A stretch of 64,000 nucleotides of DNA from Arsenicitalea aurantiaca. GTDB taxonomy: Bacteria; Pseudomonadota; Alphaproteobacteria; Rhizobiales; Devosiaceae. The DNA lies in NCBI RefSeq assembly GCF_003994485.1, contig NZ_RZNJ01000004.1, forward strand, positions 62,001-126,000, in the 5' to 3' direction. The notes under the pieces were generated by a model. It made no database searches. It worked only from the letters and a program-made list of their open reading frames with translations, and was not told the DNA's origin. The translations under genes and the position numbers were made by a program. How positions within the stretch are numbered: the first letter of the stretch is position 1; every line of letters starts with the position of its first letter. Below are positions 54,018 to 64,000 of the stretch, piece by piece.

Positions 54018-55553
54018 TCAGGCGACGTAGGTCTTCTTGAAGCCCTCGACCGCAGCCTTGAGACCTTCGCGGATTTCATCCGAGAGGGCCTTTTCGGTGG
54101 CGATCTTCTGGAGCAGGTCGGCATGCTTGCCGCGCAGCGCGCCGAGCAGACCACGCTCGAAATCGCCCACCTTGTTGACGGGCAGATTGTCGAGATAGCC
54201 GTTGATGCCGGCATAAAGCACCGCGACCTGTTCCTCGGTCTTGAGAGGCGAGAACTGCGGCTGCTTCAGCAGTTCGGTCAAACGTGCGCCACGATTGAGC
54301 AGGCGCTGCGTGGACGCATCGAGGTCAGAACCGAACTGAGCGAAGGCCGCCATTTCACGATACTGGCTGAGTTCGCCCTTCAGCGAGCCGGCAACCTGCT
54401 TCATCGCCTTGATCTGGGCCGAACCACCCACGCGGCTCACCGAAAGACCGACGTTCACCGCAGGACGGATGCCCTGGAAGAACAGGTTGGTCTCAAGGAA
54501 GATCTGCCCGTCGGTGATCGAGATCACGTTGGTCGGAATGTAGGCCGACACGTCATTGGCCTGGGTCTCGATGACCGGCAGCGCGGTGAGCGAGCCGAGC
54601 CCGTGATCTTCGTTGAGCTTTGCCGCGCGCTCGAGCAGGCGGGAGTGCAGGTAGAACACGTCGCCGGGATAGGCTTCGCGCCCGGGAGGACGACGCAGCA
54701 GAAGGCTCATCTGGCGGTAAGCCACGGCCTGCTTGGTCAGATCGTCATAGGCGATCACGGCATGCATGCCATTGTCGCGGAAATATTCCCCGATCGCGCA
54801 GCCGGTGAAGGGCGCGATGTACTGAAGCGGAGCCGGGTCCGAGGCGGTTGCCGCGATGACAATCGAATATTCCAGCGCGCCGCTCTCTTCGAGCTGCTTG
54901 ACGAACTGGGCCACCGTCGAACGCTTCTGGCCCACTGCAACGTAGATGCAATAGAGCTTGTCGGTCTCGGACGCGTTGGCCTGGTGGGCCGGCTTCTGGT
55001 TGAGGAAGGTATCGAGAATGATCGCGGTCTTGCCGGTCTGACGATCGCCGATCACGAGCTCGCGCTGGCCGCGGCCGATGGGGATCATCGCGTCGATGGC
55101 CTTGAGGCCGGTCGACATGGGCTCGTGCACCGACTTGCGCGGCAGAATGCCCGGCGCCTTGACGTCGACGCGGCGACGCTCGGTGTATTCGATCGGACCC
55201 TTGCCGTCGATCGGATTGCCCAGCCCGTCAACGACACGGCCCAAGAGGCCCTTGCCGACGGGGGTGTCCACGATAGCGCCGGTGCGCTTTACGACGTCGC
55301 CTTCCTTAATGTCGCGGTCCGACCCGAAGATCACGACGCCGACATTGTCGCTCTCGAGGTTGAGCGCCATGCCCTTGATGCCGCCGGGAAACTCGACGAG
55401 TTCGCCCGCCTGGCACTTGTCCAGCCCATAGACGCGCGCGATGCCGTCACCGACCGAGAGCACCTGACCGACCTCTGAAACTTCGGCTTCCTGGCCGAAA
55501 TTCTTGATCTGCTCCTTGAGGATGGCGGAAATTTCCGCAGCCTTGATGTCCAT
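54018..55553 (-). CDS. atpA: F1 ATP synthase alpha subunit
   Basis: A 511-residue non-catalytic nucleotide-binding subunit. It opens [20 protein letters not shown] and has the P-loop [14 protein letters not shown], with [20 protein letters not shown] and [20 protein letters not shown]. The conserved [20 protein letters not shown] is present. The ATG overlaps the atpH stop (TAATG). Confidence 0.99.
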   Translation of the reverse strand: MDIKAAEISAILKEQIKNFGQEAEVSEVGQVLSVGDGIARVYGLDKCQAGELVEFPGGIKGMALNLESDNVGVVIFGSDRDIKEGDVVKRTGAIVDTPVGKGLLGRVVDGLGNPIDGKGPIEYTERRRVDVKAPGILPRKSVHEPMSTGLKAIDAMIPIGRGQRELVIGDRQTGKTAIILDTFLNQKPAHQANASETDKLYCIYVAVGQKRSTVAQFVKQLEESGALEYSIVIAATASDPAPLQYIAPFTGCAIGEYFRDNGMHAVIAYDDLTKQAVAYRQMSLLLRRPPGREAYPGDVFYLHSRLLERAAKLNEDHGLGSLTALPVIETQANDVSAYIPTNVISITDGQIFLETNLFFQGIRPAVNVGLSVSRVGGSAQIKAMKQVAGSLKGELSQYREMAAFAQFGSDLDASTQRLLNRGARLTELLKQPQFSPLKTEEQVAVLYAGINGYLDNLPVNKVGDFERGLLGALRGKHADLLQKIATEKALSDEIREGLKAAVEGFKKTYVA

Positions 55554-56113
55554 TAGCCGACCTCTTTCATGGCGATCTTCATCGCGGTCAATTTCGTTTT
55601 AAGCGAGGTGTCGATCATCTGGCTCCCGACCTTGACCACGAGGCCGCCGATGAGGCTGGGATCGACATGTTGGATGAGCGAGACGGTCTTGCCGATCTTG
55701 CTCTTGAGCGTTTCGGCGAGATCGCTCACCTGCGCGGCGCTGAGCGGGGCGGCCGAGGTCACCTCGGCAGTCGCTTCGCCGCGGGCTTCTGCAGCCAGAG
55801 CGCGAAAGCTTGCAATCATGGTGGGCAGGACGAACAGCCGGCCATTGCGGGCCACCACCCGAACGAAATCGGCGACGGTCTTGTCCAGCGCGGCCTTCGA
55901 AAGGATCGCCTCGACGGCTGAAGCCTTCGCGTCAGCCCCGATCACAGGGCTTTCGATGAGGCGGGCGAAATCGGCGCTCTGGGATCTCAGCCCATCGATC
56001 TCGACGAGCCCGGCCTCCACGGCCTCAACCTTGTTCTCGCTTTTCGCGAGGTCGAACAGCGCCGACGCATAGGGTCTGGCGATGTCCACAAGCACTGAAT
56101 TCTGCGCTGCCAA
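55553..56113 (-). CDS. atpH: F1 ATP synthase delta subunit
   Basis: A 186-residue subunit linking F1 to the peripheral stalk. [20 protein letters not shown] then [20 protein letters not shown] and [20 protein letters not shown] are the family hallmarks. It is the first gene of the operon; the Fo genes are not in this window, which is the usual split arrangement in alphaproteobacteria. Confidence 0.97.
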   Translation of the reverse strand: MAAQNSVLVDIARPYASALFDLAKSENKVEAVEAGLVEIDGLRSQSADFARLIESPVIGADAKASAVEAILSKAALDKTVADFVRVVARNGRLFVLPTMIASFRALAAEARGEATAEVTSAAPLSAAQVSDLAETLKSKIGKTVSLIQHVDPSLIGGLVVKVGSQMIDTSLKTKLTAMKIAMKEVG

Positions 56114-56203
56114 TGCCGCTACACCCTCATCCTGTGGGCAACCCCGAAATCACTTGCGAACCAAAAGGCTTGCCGTGGTTGCGGACGCTATGAGATTGAT
56201 CTC

Positions 56204-56232
56204 GAAATAAAGGGGCGTTGCCGGGCCCCTTC
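56204..56232 (-). terminator. Probable terminator of priA
   Basis: On the minus strand GAAGGGGC and GCCCCTTT pair around an 8-base loop and are followed by TTATTTC. The T run is imperfect. It lies between the priA stop and atpH. Confidence 0.55.
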
Positions 56233-56331
56233 AAACCGCGCCCCCACTAACACGACCTTTGCCGGGCTTGCAAGGCTCGCGGCACGCAAAGAGCGGCGGT
56301 GAAAGTGTCGCAGGCGCGTCCGGACCGCGGT

Positions 56332-58500
56332 TCAGAAAAAACTCATCGGGTCGATATCGACCTGCACCCGCAAATTGCCCGAGGGGCGCGGCGCGAGCCC
56401 GAGCCAGAACCGTACATAGCCCGAGAGATCGAAATTGCGCGGGCTTTGTGCGAGGAGCCTGACCCGGTGTCGCCCGCGCACCATGGCGATCGGCGCATCG
56501 GCCGGGCCGAAAAGCCTCAGCCCGTCCGCAAGCGGCGCTGCGGCGAGGAGTGCCTTGGCATGGGCCATTGCGACAGGCTGCTCGGTCGCCGAGACGATGA
56601 GCGCTGCGAGGCGCCCGAATGGCGGCAGGCCCCCGGCCTCCCGCGCTACGATCTCATGGGCATAGAAGGCCTCCCGGTCGCCCGAGACCATCGCCTCCAT
56701 GACCGGATGGTTTGGATGATAGGTCTGGAGCATGGCCTTGCCGGCCCTTGTGGCGCGCCCCGCCCGTCCGGTGACCTGGGTGAGCACCTGGAAGGTCTTT
56801 TCGGCGGCGCGTGGATCCCCATGGGCGAGACCCAGATCTGCATCCAGCACCCCCACAAAGGTCAGCTTCTCGAAATGATGTCCCTTCGAGACGAGCTGGG
56901 TGCCGATGATGAGGTCGTACTCTCCCTTTGCGATCTCCGAGAAGCGCTGCCGCAATTGGGCGTTGGAGCCCATGTCCGAAGAGACGATGACCGTTCGCGC
57001 CTCCGGAAAGCGGGCCGCCGCCTCCTCCGCGACCCGCTCGATCCCCGGCCCGACCGCAACGAGGCTCTCGCTCGCGCCGCAAGCGCCGCAAGCCTCTGGG
57101 CGGCGCTGTTCATGGCCGCAATGATGGCACATGAGGACGCCGCGGAAACGATGTTCCACCATCCAGGCCGAGCAATCGGGGCATTGATACTGGTGCCCGC
57201 ACGCCTTGCAGAGGGTGAGTGGCGCATAGCCGCGCCGGTTGAGAAAGAGGAGCGCCTGCTCGCCCCGGTCGAGCGCGGCAAAGACTTCGCGCGCGACCGG
57301 GGGTGCGATCCAGCTTCCCTTTTCCGGCGGGGTCTCGCGCATGTCGATGGCGGTGATGTCGGGCAGTTGTGCCGATGCGAACCGGTTCTCGAGCCGCACA
57401 TGCAGATACCGTCCAGTATCGGCATTGTTGCGACTTTCGACCGACGGCGTGGCCGAGGAGAGAAGCGCCCGCGCCCCTGCGAGCCGCGCACGCACGATGG
57501 CCATGTCGCGGGCATGATAGTTTGCGCCATCGGACTGCTTGTAGGCGCCGTCATGTTCCTCGTCGAGAACGACGAGGCCGAGTTCTCGGAACGGCAGGAA
57601 GAGCGAAGATCGGGCGCCCACGACTGCGCGCACCGTGCCCTCGAGCACCCCGCGCCACATCCGCGCCCGCTGCAGCGGGGTCATCTCGGAATGCCATTCG
57701 GCGGGTCGCGTGCCGAAGCGCCTCGTGAACCGTTCGAGGAACGTGTGGGTCAGCGCGATCTCGGGGAGGAGGATCAGCGCCTGCCGCCCGGCGCGGAGCG
57801 TATCGGCCACGACTTCGAAGAAGACCTCGGTCTTGCCGCCGCCGGTGACCCCGTCGAGGAGGACGACCCCGAAGCCGCCTGCGTCGGCGTTGCGAATTGC
57901 TGCAAGCGCCGCGGCCTGCTCTGCGCCGAGGCGCGGCGCAGTTGCGTCCGGATCAGGCGGATCGACGACCGGCGGCGCGGGCAGGCTGAGCCGCTCGAGC
58001 GCGCCCGATTTCTCCAAGCCCTCGATGACCGACGCCGATACCCCGCTGGCGCCGATGATGGCGGCCTTGGCCCAGGCCATGCCGTCAGCCAGGGTTTCGA
58101 GAACGCGCGCGCGCGCATCGGTCATCCGCGAGGGTGCATGCCCGCTGAGCCGGTAGGCGACGACCGGCCGCTCCGGCTCCAGCGCTTCGGACGATCGCAA
58201 GACCGAGCGCAGAACGAGCCCCGGTGGAGCCAGGGTGTAGCGACTCACCCAATCGACGAGTTCGCAGAGCTCGGCGCTGAGCGCTGGCAGGTCATAGGCT
58301 CGGGCGATGTCCTTCAGCCGATTGTGCGCGATCATGTCCGCCGGCGGACCCCAGACGACCCCTAAGGTCAGCCGCGGGCCGAGCGGCACGGCCACGATGC
58401 TGCCGCGGGTAACGGACATGCCTTGCGGCACACGATAGGAATAGGGGCCTTCCACGGCCACCCCCACCATTACGGCCACAATGTCGGATTGCGAATGCAT
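56332..58500 (-). CDS. priA: Primosomal replication-restart helicase PriA
   Basis: A 722-residue helicase that reloads replication forks. The 3'-DNA-binding domain is at the start (VAVEGPYSYRVPQGMSVTRG). Walker A is LDGVTGGGKTEVFFEVV, the DEAD-like box LVVLDEEHDGAYKQSDGANY, and the zinc modules CKACGHQYQCPDCSAW with CHHCG and CGACGA supply the Cys pairs. Motif VI lies in QVTGRAGRATRAGKAMLQTY. The ATG at 58500 gives the expected length; a longer frame from 58707 adds random-looking residues. It is transcribed toward the atp operon. Confidence 0.96.
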   Translation of the reverse strand: MHSQSDIVAVMVGVAVEGPYSYRVPQGMSVTRGSIVAVPLGPRLTLGVVWGPPADMIAHNRLKDIARAYDLPALSAELCELVDWVSRYTLAPPGLVLRSVLRSSEALEPERPVVAYRLSGHAPSRMTDARARVLETLADGMAWAKAAIIGASGVSASVIEGLEKSGALERLSLPAPPVVDPPDPDATAPRLGAEQAAALAAIRNADAGGFGVVLLDGVTGGGKTEVFFEVVADTLRAGRQALILLPEIALTHTFLERFTRRFGTRPAEWHSEMTPLQRARMWRGVLEGTVRAVVGARSSLFLPFRELGLVVLDEEHDGAYKQSDGANYHARDMAIVRARLAGARALLSSATPSVESRNNADTGRYLHVRLENRFASAQLPDITAIDMRETPPEKGSWIAPPVAREVFAALDRGEQALLFLNRRGYAPLTLCKACGHQYQCPDCSAWMVEHRFRGVLMCHHCGHEQRRPEACGACGASESLVAVGPGIERVAEEAAARFPEARTVIVSSDMGSNAQLRQRFSEIAKGEYDLIIGTQLVSKGHHFEKLTFVGVLDADLGLAHGDPRAAEKTFQVLTQVTGRAGRATRAGKAMLQTYHPNHPVMEAMVSGDREAFYAHEIVAREAGGLPPFGRLAALIVSATEQPVAMAHAKALLAAAPLADGLRLFGPADAPIAMVRGRHRVRLLAQSPRNFDLSGYVRFWLGLAPRPSGNLRVQVDIDPMSFF

Positions 58501-58612
58501 GTACTTGCTCTGTTCGCATTTCCGCCGCTTGATAGGCAAGTGATTCCCACACGACCGGACCGCATGGCGCCGCGATGACGAAATTTCAACGCCCCTCCAC
58601 CAAGATCGCCCG

Positions 58613-59548
58613 ATGACCGACACCGCCTTCCTTGTCGACGACGATCTGCGCGCCCGGCTGGGGCTCTGGCAGCGCGAGCTCTCCGCTGTGCGGCGTCTCG
58701 CGCCCAATACGCTCGAAGCCTATGGCCGGGACGTCGCGCAGTTTCTCGCCTTTCTTGCCGAACACACGGGCGGCCCCGTAACCCGGGATACCCTGAAGGG
58801 CATGCGAGCCGCGGACATTCGCGCCTTCATGGCGCGGCGGCGTGCGGAAAATGCCGGCTCGCGCTCGCTCGCCCGATCGCTTTCGGGCCTCAAATCCTTC
58901 TTCGGATATCTCGAACGCGAGGGGATCGTGACCACCGAAGCGCTCAACGCCATTCGGACGCCCCGGCAAGCGCGGAGCCTTCCCAAGGCGCTGACGGTGG
59001 CCGAAGCCCGCGCGGCAGTGGCGGGGACGGCCGAACTCGAGGACCGGCCCTGGGTTGCCGCGCGCGATATGGCGGTGCTTTCACTCTGCTACGGGGCGGG
59101 GCTACGCATCGCGGAGGCCCTGAGCCTTTCCCGTGCTGACCTCGAAGGCGAAGTGATGCGAGTGACGGGCAAGGGCGGCAAGACCCGGCTCGTGCCGCTG
59201 ATCGCTCCGGTACGCCAGGCGATCGAAGCCTATCTGCGGCTCTGCCCGTTCTCCATCGGCCCGCGGGAGACGCTGTTTCGCGGCGTGCGGGGTGGAGCAC
59301 TGTCCCCGAGGCTCATCCAGCTGCGGGTGGCTCAGTTGCGCGGCGCATTCGGCCTTCCACCAACGGCGAGCCCGCACGCGCTGCGCCATTCCTTCGCCAC
59401 TCATCTGCTGGGTCGCGGAGGGGACCTGCGCGCGATCCAGGAATTGCTGGGCCATGCATCATTGTCGACGACGCAGATTTATACTGCGGTGGACACCGAG
59501 AGGCTTCTTGAAAGCTACCGCACCGCGCATCCAAGGGCTGAGGGCTAG
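58613..59548 (+). CDS. xerC: Chromosome-dimer resolution tyrosine recombinase XerC
   Basis: A 311-residue recombinase. SAM-like N-terminal domain: RLAPNTLEAYGRDVAQFLAF. The catalytic domain has YGAGLRIAEALSLSRADL (Arg), GKGGKTRLVPL (Lys), PHALRHSFATHLLGRGGDL (His-Arg) and LGHASLSTTQIYTAVDTERL (His, Tyr nucleophile). XerC with XerD acts at dif. The position next to priA is conserved in related genomes. The stop overlaps the stop of the convergent DUF2794 gene by three bases. Confidence 0.95.
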   Translation: MTDTAFLVDDDLRARLGLWQRELSAVRRLAPNTLEAYGRDVAQFLAFLAEHTGGPVTRDTLKGMRAADIRAFMARRRAENAGSRSLARSLSGLKSFFGYLEREGIVTTEALNAIRTPRQARSLPKALTVAEARAAVAGTAELEDRPWVAARDMAVLSLCYGAGLRIAEALSLSRADLEGEVMRVTGKGGKTRLVPLIAPVRQAIEAYLRLCPFSIGPRETLFRGVRGGALSPRLIQLRVAQLRGAFGLPPTASPHALRHSFATHLLGRGGDLRAIQELLGHASLSTTQIYTAVDTERLLESYRTAHPRAEG

Positions 59549-59931
59549 CGGACGATCTCGAGCTGCGGGTCGAGGACCCGAAGAACGGTGGCAAGGTCAT
59601 GGCCGCGCCGCACGATGCGGCCATCCTGGTTGGTGACCATGTACTGGCCCTGCCGGTTGCGGAGCCGAGGGTTCTTTTCGATAACGAAAAGCGGGCGCTC
59701 CGAATTGCGCTTGTAGATCGAGAACAGGGCCCGCTCCCGCAGGAAATCCATGGCGTAGTCGCGCCACTCGCCATTGGCGACCTTACGCCCATAGAGATTA
59801 AGTATGGTGGTCAGCTCATTGCGGTCGAAACTGACCGTGGCCTGCGCCCGTGCCTGCGTCCCGCCGGTCCGCAGGCCGGGCCCGAAGGCCACAACCTGTC
59901 CAGGGCGGTGCTGCGATGGAGTGTCCGCCAT
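59545..59931 (-). CDS. DUF2794 domain protein
   Basis: A 128-residue protein (MADTPSQHRPGQVVAFGPGL). The conserved part is VSFDRNELTTILNLYGRKVA, EWRDYAMDFLRERALFSIYK and FVIEKNPRLRNRQGQYMV, typical of DUF2794, a small family found in alphaproteobacteria with no established function. The ATG at 59931 is preferred over in-frame starts further upstream. Convergent with xerC. Confidence 0.88.
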   Translation of the reverse strand: MADTPSQHRPGQVVAFGPGLRTGGTQARAQATVSFDRNELTTILNLYGRKVANGEWRDYAMDFLRERALFSIYKRNSERPLFVIEKNPRLRNRQGQYMVTNQDGRIVRRGHDLATVLRVLDPQLEIVR

Positions 59932-60059
59932 TACGCATCCCCGTTTCATGTCATATTTGCGACAATCATCGAGCAACGCAAGCACCTAACGATGCGCTGC
60001 GCCCGGCCTTCAACAATGCGTCGATTTCTCGATTTTGACATGATGTCTCCCATCTTGCG

Positions 60060-60205
60060 CCCGAATGGACCGCTAGACAGTGATCATTGCCTCCAGTGGC
60101 TGGCATCCAGGCCGACCGAGCCCCCAATCCATGACGCCCGGGTGCCAGCCGCCCTTCATGCACAGTCATCTTTCTCCCGCTCTCCCCTGGAGGGCGGGAG
60201 TTTTT
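60060..60205 (+). ncRNA. Candidate small RNA
   Basis: A plus-strand transcript is suggested by a strong terminator at 60174-60205 with no plus-strand gene to serve. Upstream, GGCTGGCA (60098-60105) pairs with TGCCAGCC (60143-60150) in a long hairpin with C-rich inner loops. The last hairpin loop region has CTCCCC, an anti-Shine-Dalgarno type sequence seen in alphaproteobacterial sRNAs. A TTGACA box is at 60035-60040 but its -10 partner is poor. It is structural evidence only; I do not recognise a known RNA family. Confidence 0.35.
60174..60205 (+). terminator. Strong Rho-independent terminator on the plus strand
   Basis: CTCCCGC-T-CTCC pairs with GGAG-G-GCGGGAG across a CCT loop and is followed by TTTTT. 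The genes on both sides are on the minus strand, so it must end xerC read-through or a separate RNA. Confidence 0.85.
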
Positions 60206-60218
60206 CTGTCTGCGTGAG

Positions 60219-60950
60219 CTAGAGGGTGAGCATGGCCGCGCCGAGGATGGGGCCCGGCAGGCCGCTCCGTTCCTGCTGGACGATGATCGCAGCGCCCTCA
60301 CCTGGTCGCGTCGCGACTTCGCCAAGCGGCAGCTTCAGATGAGCGCCTGAGCCTGCTTCCCACATGCCGAGAGCGCGCCGCCCGGTGACCACTTGCACGT
60401 AGTCCACTGCCTTGCCCCCATTCTCGCCCCGCTCGATATCGACCTTGGCATGGGCAATGAAGGTGACGAGATAGACGACGGCGTCGCCGAGGCCTGCCTG
60501 GCCATCGATCCCGATCTCGAGAACCTGTCCCTGAGGCCGTAGCGAGACCGGCAGCGGCAGGGGCTGCCCAGCAACCGCGCGCTGCACGTCCGGCCGGCGC
60601 GACCCGACGACGCCCTGAGCACCGTTGACGACCATTTGCGGGGTGTAGATGCGACCCGACCCCCAGCTCGCCGCATAAGCGCGCTGATGGTCCGAATGGG
60701 CAGCATCCCCAAACGTGTCGACCCAGCCGATATAGTCCCAGTAATCGACATGATAGGCGAGCGCGACGATGTCGCTCCGCCCGCTCAATTCCTCGAGAAT
60801 CTTGTCCGCCGGAGGGCAGGAGGAACAGCCCTGGCTCGTGAAGAGCTCGACCACGGCGCGGGGCTTTTCGCGCACCTCCTGGGCCATGGCGGGCATGGCC
60901 GAGAAAAGACCGAACAGAAGGGCTGCGCCCGCGAGCAGGGGGTAGGACAT
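60219..60950 (-). CDS. DUF1223 thioredoxin-like exported protein
   Basis: A 243-residue protein with a signal peptide (MSYPLLAGAALLFGLFSAMP then AMAQ). VVELFTSQGCSSCPPADKIL contains the CxxC-like CSSC of the DUF1223 family, which has a thioredoxin-type fold; VDYWDYIGWVDTFGDAAHSD is also family-standard. A redox role in the periplasm is inferred. The ATG at 60950 gives the best signal peptide. Confidence 0.87.
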   Translation of the reverse strand: MSYPLLAGAALLFGLFSAMPAMAQEVREKPRAVVELFTSQGCSSCPPADKILEELSGRSDIVALAYHVDYWDYIGWVDTFGDAAHSDHQRAYAASWGSGRIYTPQMVVNGAQGVVGSRRPDVQRAVAGQPLPLPVSLRPQGQVLEIGIDGQAGLGDAVVYLVTFIAHAKVDIERGENGGKAVDYVQVVTGRRALGMWEAGSGAHLKLPLGEVATRPGEGAAIIVQQERSGLPGPILGAAMLTL

Positions 60951-61051
60951 GGGCTGAAGTTCTAGGCCGAGCAATCGGTGCCGGCCAAGTCAATTCGGCG
61001 CGATGGCGGCGGGGGTACGCTTTCGTGCCCCGCCGCCACCGCGAGCCTAGG

Positions 61052-63811
<2,760 letters not shown>

Positions 63812-64000
63812 GGGTCCGCCTGTCCTTTTGCTGCGCGACGCCACTGCCTTTCGGGGCCATGGCCCGCGAGGACGGCGAGGGCGGCTTCCTTGCTGGAAGC
63901 ATTCCAATCTGGCTGCGCTTATAGAGAAACAAATTGGTGCTTGCCAGTGCCGACTTGGGTTCAATACCAGTGAGCCATGAACCTCACCCCGCCCCTACCG

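Noticed and set aside
53847-58365. Long plus-strand frames opposite atpA and priA
   Set aside because: They are antisense shadows of conserved genes; no family-like motifs are seen.

Overview
The window looks like the chromosome of a high-GC alphaproteobacterium of the order Hyphomicrobiales, most like the Devosiaceae (Devosia/Pelagibacterium). That placement is inferred from gene order and recalled family features, not from a search. The signs are the run rplU-rpmA-GNAT-obgE-proB-proA-nadD-rsfS-rlmH-envC-ctpA-deacetylase-rppH, the atpHAGDC operon, an L21 protein with a C-terminal helix-hairpin-helix extension, and priA, xerC, a DUF2794 gene and acnA nearby.

Layout. (1) 0.5-9.9 kb, minus strand: an exopolysaccharide/capsule cluster. 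It encodes a FecR-like secreted protein, a PHP-type tyrosine phosphatase, a Wza-type export lipoprotein, a Wzc/ExoP-type chain-length regulator and kinase, a membrane-anchored TPR-like protein, an O-antigen ligase/polymerase, an initiating sugar-phosphate transferase, a VanZ-like protein and a NusG-family antiterminator. No further glycosyltransferase is present, so the repeat-unit genes must lie elsewhere. (2) 10.6-18 kb: the most unusual block. A tight three-gene minus-strand operon encodes two different proteins that read like divergent DNA sliding clamps, flanking a DnaX-like clamp-loader ATPase with its zinc module and a large unknown C-terminal region. An H-NS-like protein is divergent from it and an ATP-dependent DNA ligase follows. 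There is no polymerase. (3) 18.3-22.4 kb: a decayed zone with IS3- and IS5-family remnants, a broken copy of a nuclease module, and pseudogenes. (4) 22.4-30.1 kb: a large autotransporter, a lipoprotein with an S74-chaperone-like motif, a frameshifted gene overlapping the autotransporter start, a TetR regulator and an HTH-TM-TPR protein. (5) 30.4-36.7 kb: an intact PD-(D/E)XK nuclease module followed by a pyrimidine-only 10-bp tandem array, an XRE regulator, two unknown genes, and a tyrosine integrase beside tRNA-Ser(CGA). This looks like the integrase end of a genomic island. (6) 36.9-64 kb: conserved housekeeping genes.

The housekeeping part is tightly packed, with many ATGA/TAATG overlaps. 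The island part has long gaps, broken genes and repeats. The best candidate for an undescribed system is the clamp/loader/clamp operon at 11.6-16.2 kb. It could be an accessory replication or repair module, or a defence module that senses replication forks; the sequence alone cannot decide between these.
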